Source: Nautilus pompilius (lineage: Eukaryota; Mollusca; Cephalopoda; Nautilida; Nautilidae). Taken from it: a stretch of DNA of 64,000 bases. Made by a program: the position numbers and the translations under genes. Each line of letters begins with the position of its first letter. The first letter of the stretch is position 1. Location of the stretch: contig JACATO010002730.1 of NCBI GenBank assembly GCA_018389105.1, positions 1,284,501 to 1,348,500 of the forward strand, written 5' to 3'. Below, in pieces: positions 54,701-64,000 of the stretch. A model generated the notes under the pieces. That model did no database searches. It was given only the letters and a program-made list of their open reading frames with translations, and was not told the DNA's origin.

Positions 54701-55929
54701 ATATATGAAAGAAAGAAATGTTCGAAATTAAATTTAAACAGATCGAATTTTTTCTAGAATGTTATATAGCTTATATAAAACAAACAAACGATTATTAAAG
54801 GCGCCAGAGAGAAACGTTTCTACTGGACAAAAACATACTGTTGTTAACATTTTAATGCTGCCGTCTGTAATGTAATATTAAGCTGAATTATCATTTCTTG
54901 TCTTTTAACGGCCATCATGTGGATTGGTAGGAGAAATCGCAGCCAGATGAGATTGTTGTGCTCATTTCATTTTACTGATCGGTTACAAAGCATAAAATGG
55001 AAGGGGGAGAAGTACACATGTAAAATTTGCTATAGACATGGGAAGGCTAAGCTTCAGGATGCAGTTCCGATAGCTCCGAATTAATCGTACATATGCCAAA
55101 ACACTGTCCAAATGATTTTGTTTGCAGCACCAGCAGTGCGTTTAATCCCGGCTGCATGAACAAACAAAAGTCGTGCCTGCTATCGAATGCCAGCTATCAA
55201 GTTTCAGGAAGTTTCCATTGTACGTTCTTCGCTGGTCTTTCAAAGCAGAACAAAGCAGCTGTCAAGAGGCAATGTTAAACGTACGCATGATCGTGAAATT
55301 CGTCCAGATTTTGAAACTTTAATTTCGATTTACTTCGACAGAGAAGCGAAGACTTGCAATTAAAAACCGATAATTGAATTCAATGAGTCATCAATGAAAT
55401 CGAAGAAGTCGACATGACAGTACCAGTTTTTTTTAAAAAAAATTACAATAATTACAAAGCAAAAAAAAACAAAAAACAAAACGAACAAACATAAATTCTC
55501 CGAATAAAGCCTGTTTATAATATTTTTTCCCTTATGGGGATATATACAGTACTAGAGTATAATTTTATTTATAATCAGGTATTCCTTTCTTACATTACAA
55601 ACAGAGAAGCAAATAGGTCGGTATCGTTGCAACCCTGGTAATGTCATGTAACTTTAAAGGAATGGTCAGGTTTATTAATCGAAAGATATATGACTTCATA
55701 TTCTGGATACACAAAGTTTTTTTTTTCTTTCTGGTAACTGAAAATAAAACGTTACACTATATTTAAAGTGGGGAAAGACTTGTTGTCCTTTTTATCTTCA
55801 TTTACTTCACGGAGTAGTAGATACTGATAGGATAAAAAATACTAGTGATTGTGTCTGCACTATTCTCTTTTATTATTTAAAGGATATAGAAAAAGAAAAT
55901 GTTTTAATTTTAACACATACAAAATAAAA
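51768..55929. other. AT-rich non-coding DNA
   Basis: No supported gene. A (TA)n tract lies at 53240-53259. Two short frames (52389-52571 and 55093-55278) have no recognisable content. Confidence 0.5.
53240..53259. repeat. (TA)n microsatellite
   Basis: About nine TA units. Confidence 0.85.
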
Positions 55930-56018
55930 ACAACAGCAACATCATCAACAACAACACAACAACACCAACAACACAACAACTAATAATAATAATAATAACT
56001 AATAAAATAATAATAATA

Positions 56019-56109
<91 letters not shown>
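55930..56109. repeat. Compound (CAA)n(AAT)n array
   Basis: About 50 bp of imperfect CAA/CAT/CAC units lead into about 130 bp of AAT units, the same polarity as the ATT-GTT arrays at 37431 and 62972 read on the other strand. Confidence 0.95.
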
Positions 56110-57117
56110 TCTAAAGTCAAATGCCTAATTAATTTTTTTCTTTGGAATCTTTAAATTTATTTTAACAATTAAAAATTAATAAATATATAGCAATTCTCCT
56201 AGTTGTTTGTTAACAATAGACCAGAAAATGATTAAGAGAGTTCAGATACTGAAGTTTATTAGTGGTTGGTGCATGGCCAAATACGTGGCGAACCGATCCG
56301 CTGTAGCTGAGGATCTGAGTTTAAAACTTATTTAGGTATTATCTCAGTTTGTAGCATTGTTTTATCTCGTTCTTCTGTAGCAATTTGTCGGTGTGGGTTT
56401 ACTTTGAGATTTCCATTTTCCTCACACAGCTAAATAGAAAAAGTTATATTGCAGACTTTCCATTTAAGGATGGCCACAGGTCTTTCGCTGACAGAGGCTT
56501 AGTACACTAGCACCATGTTTGCATAGCCAGTTGTCCACTTTTATCTTATGTACGCAGGCTGGCCACCTGTGGATAAATATTAAAGCGCAACTAAACACAA
56601 CCCAGAATAAGAGCATATCATTACAGTCCAAATACAAATAGAAACAATTAAAAAACTATGTTAATAGCGAAACAACAATAGTCTAGATAAACAGATAACT
56701 GGCATCATAGTGGTCAAATGATTTAAGTAGTCAACATATGAATCCTGCAACATTACATTCACTCCACATGAAAGATATGACTGCAATTACCGGAAATTGC
56801 ATTTTTCATTGTATTAAATAGCATAAATGTGGTTTTAAACGCAGATGACACTGTTATTACTAGCAACCAATAATCCGCACAAATAGACAATTTCCAGCAA
56901 AGCAAATAATTGAGTGAGATTTATCCATTTAACTTAGACTTCTAGCATAATGCAATATTCCACTAATTTGATGGCTTTTTAAAACTTATTTGAGACTGTT
57001 TATTTGTTTTATATTTTTTATTCTTCTTGAACAAAATGCCATGCAAAACAAAAATACAACTTTGGACTTGACTCAAGCAATCCTTAATCACACCATAGGG
57101 ACTTTTATCATAATTTT
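56110..57117. other. Non-coding DNA between array and mariner
   Basis: No gene. Around 56260-56330 there is a weak tRNA D-arm-like string (AGTGGTTGGTGCATGGC) that may belong to an old SINE, but a matching B box is poor. Confidence 0.4.
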
Positions 57118-58383
57118 TATACAAAATATACAGAGAAATTACTTATTGTCCCCTTCAAAGTAATCCCTCACAGAGTTAATGCACTTCTGCATTCGCTTCT
57201 GCCACCCACGGAAGCACTCGACAAAGTCCTCCTCCTTGAGGTCCCTCAGCTTTCTCGTCACAGTGGCCTTGATCTCTTCTACAGAGATAAATGAGTTCCT
57301 TTGAGCACTGTCTTCAGCCTGGGGAAGAGCCAGAAGTCGCACGGTGCGAGATCTGGGGAATAAGTAGGGTAGTCGAGAGCTGTGATCTGTTTGTTGGCCA
57401 AGAACTGCTCCACACTAAGTGCGGTTTGTGCGGGCGCATTGTAGTGGAGTAGCCACGACTTTTCTCTCCACAGAGCCCGCCTGCTGCGCCGAACCCGGTC
57501 ATGGAGGCGATTTAGGACCTGCTGGTTGACTGTCTGACCCTCAGGCATGAACTCATGATGGACCACTCCCTTCTGGTCGAAGAAGGCGATCAGCAAGACC
57601 TTTATCTTTGATTTGGACATGCGCGCCTTCTTGGGTCTGGGTGAATCTGGGGTCTTCCACTGCAGGCTGTCTCTTGTTTTCAGGGTCGTACTGGAAGACC
57701 CAAGTCTCGTCTCCTGTGATGACCCTGCCAAAGAACTCCGGATCTTCCCCGATCTTTTCCTCCAAGTTTCGACAAACATTGACACGGTGCTCCTTCTGGT
57801 CGTCCGACAAAAACTTGGGCACCATCTTGGCGCACACCTTACGCATCCCCAGCTCCTGCACCGAGATCGTCCGCTGTGACTCCCTGTTCAGGCTGAGCTC
57901 CTCCGCTATCATCCGCACCGTCAATCTGCGATCACTCCGCACCAGCTGGTTCACTCTGCCAATGTTGTCAGCCGTCTTCGTTATGGAAGGCCGTCCTGAC
58001 TTGGGTTCATCCTCCACCTACTTGCCGCCACTCTTGAAGCGTTTGTACCACTCGAAGACTCGCAGTCGCAACATCGAATCTTCTCCATAGGTCTCTTGGA
58101 GAAGTTGGAGACACTTGGTTGGGCCCTTCCCCAACTTAACCAGGAATTTCAAATTGATTCTTTGCTCCATATTTGTGCCACCCCCAGTTGCGTGACAAAG
58201 CGTAACAGCAGTGTGCTACACAAGAACCTGAAAAAGAAGCACAGAGTGAGAGAAGTGAACAATATTATAGCAGAATAGTGGCGAGATGTTGCGCAACACA
58301 GTGACATAAGCGTTTAGCCAATTGGCATTGAGTCATGAGCGTGGCTGCCACAGTCTCGTTTCGTTATTGTCACACCTTGTATA
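57118..58383 (-). mobile_element. Mariner DNA transposon, inactivated
   Basis: The insert of about 1.27 kb has the size of a full-length mariner. The right end read inward starts TATACAAGGTGTGACA and the left end TATACAAAATATACAG. They share TATACAA, including a TA target duplication, after which the match is weak, so the terminal repeats are degraded. The transposase runs on the minus strand with a leader of about 210 bp, normal for the family. The insert is clearly richer in GC than its surroundings. Confidence 0.85.
57139..58170 (-). pseudogene. Mariner transposase pseudogene (DD34D type)
   Basis: Reading from the ATG at 58170 to TAA at 57139 gives 344 codon positions, the usual length for mariner transposases. 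The start MEQRINLKFLVKLGKGP and VFEWYKRFKSGG are the N-terminal helix-turn-helix part. A TAG stop follows at 58018-58020. The first catalytic Asp is in GDETW (codon 57709-57711). A frameshift near 57667 moves the frame. The second catalytic Asp, expected in H-D-N-A-P, is Tyr here (HYNAPAQTA, TAC at 57441-57443). The third is present in YSPDLAPCDF, 34 residues on. A second frameshift near 57298 precedes the conserved tail (WQKRMQKCINS, DYFEGDNK). One stop, two frameshifts and a lost catalytic residue make it inactive. Confidence 0.92.
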
Positions 58384-59093
58384 CTTCTCATGTTGGCTCA
58401 CCTAGAATTTGCATATTTGTATTGCACTAAAGTATCTATACATAAAGAACACACCCATTGAATGTAAATTAGTGTGCTTCTTGCCGCGACTGTATTAAGC
58501 GTGATATTCCTTCTTTTTCTTTTGAAGCATAAAAAAAATTTCATGAATCACGTAATTTACTGAAATTATTTGACAAAAAGAAATATTATAAATGAGGTAG
58601 ATATTTGAAAATTCTAACAAAACAAAAAAATAAATTTTAGCTCATATCAAAATAACTGTGCAATAATAACTGTTTAACAATGGAGACAGCATAACTTATT
58701 CATGGATTTAAAAGTCATGAAAATCATTTTAAAAATAGAATCATACTGAAAATGTGCTCAGTAAGTGATTAACTACTGTACTGTTTATTGAAGTATTACA
58801 TAAATTATTTCAAAGGTGAAAAATAACTGTGTACCAAATAATGTGTATGACATGCTTCATGCAAATGTTCATAACTCATAGTCCGCGTCCATGAATTAAG
58901 CAATGATGGCGTAATTATAATCATGCTGTTTTTACAAAAAAAAAAAATACTAGGGGCAGAATAAATCCAACAAATGATCAATTTCTTTTGTTTTGAGAGA
59001 GAGAGAAGCTTTTAAAAAACAGCACCGATAGTTTAAAACTAAAAGTCTTTTTCTCACTATTTATTGTTGTGCACCATATAGAAAATAAAATTA
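58384..59093. other. AT-rich non-coding DNA
   Basis: I see no gene. The stretch contains poly-A runs and a short GAGAGA tract near 58997. Confidence 0.5.
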
Positions 59094-59310
59094 TTACAAT
59101 ATAGATAAGATGAATTACAGTATGTTTTCAGGTGTAGATACGCAATTTTTAAAAAAAAATTTTAATTTACAATATAGATAAGATGAATTACAGTATGTTT
59201 TCAGGTGTAGATACGCAATTTTTAAAAAAAATTTTAATTTACAATATAGATAAGATGAATTACAGTATGTTTTCAGGTGTAGATACGCAATTTTTTAAAA
59301 AAATTTTAAT
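59094..59310. repeat. Three-copy 72/73-bp tandem repeat
   Basis: The units start at 59094 (73 bp), 59167 (72 bp) and 59239 (72 bp). Each begins TTACAATATAGATAAGATG and ends in an A-run followed by ATTTTAAT. Apart from the lengths of the T and A runs near the unit ends, the copies are identical, so the expansion is recent. No reading frame is involved. Confidence 0.95.
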
Positions 59311-59784
59311 GTAAGCGTCGCAAAACAGAATTAGATATGCAGTGACATATTTGAATTCCACGTATTTTCCGATTGCTGACATCGTCGCCATTGAAAATTA
59401 CTACTAGAATAATTCTCGACAAACTAATCAAGGGGTGAAGAGAATCAATGTATGTATTTTCTCAATTGAATACAATATATAATTAATAATAAATCCTAAT
59501 ATAAGAACGATTCAGCTATCGACGAAATCCAGGAAACCATTAAACATTTTTAATCACTTTGTGCAATAATCTGTAAGCTTAAATTTTCGTAAAATGAAAG
59601 TTAATGTTTATACGCGTAATTGTAAATATTTGGATAGAAGCAGCCGACTATTGCCTAGTATTAAAATAGACATATTGGTTATCATTTTGTCGTGTACTTA
59701 GACCACTGTTTGCTTTGTATACTCTGTTTCTGCATTTCTAGATAATGTGTTATATTGTTATATGGTATTAATACTTCGGTTTTC
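59311..59784. other. AT-rich non-coding DNA
   Basis: I see nothing gene-like. Confidence 0.5.
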
Positions 59785-59886
59785 TTATTATTATTATATA
59801 TATTATTATATTATTATTATATTATTATTATTATTATTTATTATTTATTATTATTATTCTTATTATTATTATTATTATTATTATTC

Positions 59887-59980
<94 letters not shown>
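59785..59980. repeat. (ATT)n microsatellite
   Basis: About 196 bp of ATT units with slips and a few ATTCTT variants. Poly-Tyr and poly-Leu frames across it are translation artefacts. Confidence 0.95.
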
Positions 59981-60995
59981 GCACGGAAATCGCAAGTAGA
60001 GACCAAAATGACGCGGTCAATCACAGCTGCAGTGGCTTCAAATTGCCGTGCATCACGATGATTTTTTGAAACAAGAACATTTCATGTTCGTATGAGGCTT
60101 TCCCTTGTACGTCTTTAAACAACGCTAGTATCATCCTGGCATGGCTTGTAAAGAAAGCATTTGGAATGCAGCAATAGAATATGGAAAAGGAAATATAAAT
60201 ACCTCTCATATCTTTACTGAGCTCGAGTTAAAAGTTTTTAACAAAATCAGCTGCCAGAGGTTTCTCGAAAAATTGTGACAGAAAAGTCCGAATTGCCATC
60301 ATATCTTCGAGTTGCGTAATGGCAGATGCAAATACAAAGTTTCTGTATTAGTGACTGTGAAGCACGGTAAAGCAATCTTGGCTATTAAATGCATTGTTAA
60401 TAATCCTCTGCTGTATGCCAGGGACGCTGCGGTGATGCAGAAATAAAAGTTAAGTGATAACTGCGGCGAATGCTTTTACTCAGGTGTCAAATATTTTTTT
60501 CTTTGACAGATCGTATTTTTAAAAATAATCTAAATTTAATGTACTTACATTATGGTGTTTGCATAATTTCCTGCAGTTTGCTTGAGTCTATTTGCCTTCA
60601 CAATGTGGAGTGTTTATATGTCAAGATGGTCACCTAAACTCCACATATGCAGCAGTTTCTATTTCATCAAGAGCCAGAAGCTGTTATTACCAATATATCT
60701 GAACTGATTTGCTCTCCTCATTATTTTAATATAATAATAATAATACTAATAATAATATCAACAACAACAACAATTTCGGTATGATGAATAAATTCCTTAC
60801 CATAAATAGTATAATGTTTTGTATAATAAAAAAATTAAAACTTTAGAATAATTTTTAAAATTTAAAGAATAAAGAACAAAAGAATATATTTTCCTGATTG
60901 TTAAATATGATGAAAGAAATACGAAAAGCATGGAAAAAGGTATTTGCATTAGATAAATCACAGTGACCAAAAAATATTTTTTCTTACTTTTAGAT

Positions 60996-60998
<3 letters not shown>
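59981..60998. other. Non-coding DNA
   Basis: No supported gene. A short AAT-to-CAA tract lies at 60729-60772. Confidence 0.5.
60729..60772. repeat. Short (AAT)n(CAA)n tract
   Basis: AAT units are followed by ATCAACAACAACAACAA, the opposite unit order from the 55930 array. Confidence 0.85.
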
Positions 60999-61069
<71 letters not shown>

Positions 61070-61103
61070 GTGTGTGTGTGTGTGTGCGTATGCATGTGTG
61101 TGT
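60999..61103. repeat. (GA)n(GT)n compound microsatellite
   Basis: About 70 bp of GA (one extra G near 61050) pass directly into TG units with CG and CA variants. Confidence 0.95.
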
Positions 61104-61369
61104 TAAAAATGAACAAAATCAGCATGCGTATAAGTAATTGTATATTGCTTGCTCGATGTACCAATGACTATATAGACCAAACTACCTAATACAGAAAAGA
61201 TAAGCAAATTCCATCTTGACACAACATTTAATAATATAGACAAATTTTACAGAATATTTGCTGTTGCTGTTATATTAAAGCGAAGATTTATCCAATGTTC
61301 TTTACTTAAGTATTACTGAAGTAAAATAAAATAAATTAAATTTTCTTAATTCTCAATATACAGTTTTTT

Positions 61370-61370
<1 letters not shown>

Positions 61371-61417
<47 letters not shown>
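61371..61417. repeat. (AG)n microsatellite
   Basis: Twenty-three uninterrupted AG units, on the same strand as the GA array about 300 bp upstream. Confidence 0.95.
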
Positions 61418-61422
<5 letters not shown>

Positions 61423-62064
61423 GTGACAATATCTGTATTTACCATAATAGCTTTTATTGTTGTTATCATATACCTGTGAACTTCCTTAAATAATATCATA
61501 AATGATAAAAATTATTGTATATTTACTTAAGGCTAAATCTTTGCATTATATATTCGTTGAATATATATGACTGCGTTTCAGCTGTTCGTACGTAGGAGAC
61601 AAATTCTGACTGTTCCGCACGGCCATAAGTTGACTGCTGACGATTGCAGTAAATATAAACGAAAGCACTAGAATGTACGAGTATCTTCGACAAAATGAAT
61701 GTCCGAAACACACCTTTGTTTACCGACCGCATTGGAAGCAATTTTTGTTATACATATATTAGATTATATAAATCTACCGTTCATCTCCCTTTCAATGAAA
61801 TCCTGAATTAGTATCTTTTATTTTTGAAAATTTAAATAACTCGAAACATTGACCAAGCGCTATCATAAAAAAAACAAACTGTCAAAAAAGTGAGAAGTAT
61901 GCTTGTTAGTCGCCATAATTGTAAATCTCCAGTGATATACCATCTGTTTTTTTATTATATCAATATGTCTGTTAGGAAATATATATAAAAAAGAATGTGT
62001 CGCAATAACCTTGCTCACATATATATTTTATTGATGTGGAGACATTTTTGACTCCAATTGGTAT

Positions 62065-62101
62065 GTGCGCGCGCACACACACATACACACACACACACAC
62101 A
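62065..62101. repeat. (GC)n(CA)n microsatellite
   Basis: GTGCGCGCGC leads into CA units with one ATA interruption. Confidence 0.9.
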
Positions 62102-62342
62102 AACAGCACTCATAACGTGTTTATTTCCCCCAGCAACAGCATAATTCAATGTTGAACTGTATTTGCCAAATGTATACGTACCTATATATTAGCAAGCGGG
62201 TAGATAAATGTTTACTTGCAGCAAATTTATTCGCTAAACATTCCAGCAGAATGGATCAGCTCTCAGTCTCTAATGACTTAATTTTCATACTTCTTTGTTT
62301 TAGATAACAACACAAGTATTCCGATGCACTAGAGTATGCTGA

Positions 62343-62359
62343 GCCGACACTATGTCGGC
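62343..62359. repeat. Short GC-rich hairpin
   Basis: GCCGACA and TGTCGGC are perfect complements around a CTA centre. Confidence 0.5.
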
Positions 62360-62971
62360 ATTTGAATCCATTGGGATTTCGATCTCGACTGATGCTATAT
62401 GACAGTAACTATCGCTTCATTCGCCTAAACTCCCGAGGGAAACATATAAGATAGAACGCTCCACACATTACACGGTATTGGAACTGCTACATTTAGCAAG
62501 TGGGTACGCAGATACATTATCTACGAAGCTAATGAATGCCTAGTATAACAAGGTTCGTTGAGCCAATATTGCTTTTCTTTAGAATGATCTTCTTATGCCA
62601 TTTACCTTTACAAATATTTCTAAGCGAGTGTTTTGTGGTAGCAAATGGATTAACCAGAGTGACTTTATTAAACATGTTTTTGTTTGTTTAATTTTATTGA
62701 CTTTAATATAAGGTGCTTTTCTGACAGACTGACAAAAGCTGACTGATATCCAATAGACAAGATGGGCAATACAACTGTGTGTAAGTGTTATTTTATTTTT
62801 ATGCTTTGCATATTAATATATTAAGGTGAAGAAGTTTCGTTTACTTGCTCAAAGTATGAATTATGCATCAAGGTTTTCTCTGTTCTATAAATATAAGAGT
62901 GGCTTCGGCTTTTCCAATTTTCAAAATTTTTCTTATTTCTACAATAAGAAAACTATTTGCAGTTGATACAC

Positions 62972-63139
<168 letters not shown>

Positions 63140-64000
63140 ACTGGTGAGTGCTTTAGGCAGATGGTAAATATATATTTAACTTTCAACACCAATTCAGTAA
63201 TTCACCCTTAATTGTAAACTATTTACGTGCGTATCAACAGACTTTTTCTGCTTCACACACATAAGCAAACATCAACTTAACTTTTAACAATTTCTCTACA
63301 AACCACCGCAGCTGCTAATGAAATATTGGTCAAATGCTTACATAGGGAATCCACGGAGATTGTTTTACAATGTCCAAAATGGTAGATCATTTGTAAATTA
63401 CAAATAAATTGAGTAGGGATAAATCGCCGAAATGTGGAACCGACAGACTCTCTCAATATTTACTGGTCACGAAGCTGGCTGATGGAAACTTTGTGCCTAC
63501 ATACATCCGGTAGATAATTTTATTAGAGATGCATCAATCATTCATCATATAGAATGGCCCCGTCAGTTTGAGGGAAATTACGATGTATGTGGCCTTCCGG
63601 TAGTTCTAGTGCTCTTTTCGCGTGCAATTTTTAGCGATGTCTGTGAGAGCTGTTAAATCAATTTTGTCTGTATACACATTTTCTCCGGAGATTGTAAACA
63701 AAACGAAACAAGCTAAAATAACAATCTATCGAAAACGTAGCATATATAACTTTACCTGCAATGTTTTCTTTTGTTCTTTTTAATGTTCATTATAATCATT
63801 GCACGTCTGACCATTTGCTATAAATATAAATATTTAACAGCAAAACAATAACTATTTTATGGATTATTGCGTTCTTATCTTCCATTGCATAGATATGACT
63901 ATGGAGGTGATGATTTTCCATTATATATCTCAAAAAGACAAAACACGTCTTTGTTTGATCATGAGTAAATTTGTCATTTTTAATAGAAAGCTTGCGACTT
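63140..64000. other. AT-rich non-coding DNA
   Basis: I see no gene, RNA or repeat that I can support. Confidence 0.5.

Larger units (their letters stand above)
61418..62970. other. Non-coding DNA with tRNA-like relic
   Basis: No supported gene. A (CA)n tract lies at 62065-62101 and a weak minus-strand tRNA-like pattern at about 62365-62440. Confidence 0.45.

Noticed and set aside
57608..58090. 160-codon plus-strand frame
   Set aside because: It is the antisense shadow of the mariner transposase.
59094..59310. CRISPR-like direct repeats
   Set aside because: The three units are contiguous without spacers, and the DNA is clearly eukaryotic.
59747..60069. Two overlapping 104-codon frames rich in Tyr, Ile or Leu
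   Set aside because: They are translations of the (ATT)n array at 59785-59980 and not genes.

Overview
The window looks like nuclear DNA of an animal with a large, AT-rich, repeat-laden genome. A cephalopod, probably an octopus, fits best. The reasons are the many long (AAT/ATT)n arrays, a Tigger-type (pogo/Tc1-mariner superfamily) element and a mariner element embedded in otherwise featureless sequence, and the near absence of coding sequence over 64 kb. This is an inference from sequence style; no gene identifies the species. There are no bacterial-style operons, CRISPR arrays or rRNA genes, and I see no viral or LTR-element genes.

Layout: 1-25570 is gene-poor DNA with scattered microsatellites, a tRNA-like relic (4542-4616), a short telomere-like stretch (6945-6965), three CpG-richer islands (about 1340-1620, 3485-3830 and 18300-18620) and a block at 11620-12660 holding two hairpins, one of them a perfect 30-bp palindrome. 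A Tigger element lies at about 25575-26738. It keeps an open reading frame for the DNA-binding half of its transposase but has lost the catalytic half. From 26740 to 36280 there is again only AT-rich DNA and microsatellites.

The best candidate for a host gene is at 36300-37292, plus strand. A CpG-dense stretch with an inverted CCAAT box is followed by an ATG in strong initiation context, a 28-codon signal-peptide-like reading frame and a good splice donor (GTGAGT) in phase 1. This looks like the promoter and first coding exon of a secreted or membrane protein whose remaining exons are mostly outside the window or unrecognised. The sequence from 37293 onward would then be a long first intron. 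It carries microsatellites, paired CRE sites (41102-41158), an inverted pair of a dispersed repeat (43932-44078, third copy 47730-47780), a dead mariner (57118-58383, transposase on the minus strand with a stop, two frameshifts and a lost catalytic Asp), a three-copy 72/73-bp tandem repeat (59094-59310) and large simple-repeat arrays to the end.

The genes do not form a system. The coding content is two decayed DNA transposons plus one putative first exon. I found no convincing undescribed biological system. The most useful leads are the signal-peptide exon with its promoter, the DNA-binding-only Tigger ORF, the 30-bp palindrome, and the tRNA-like relics and dispersed repeats that may define an uncatalogued short-element family.
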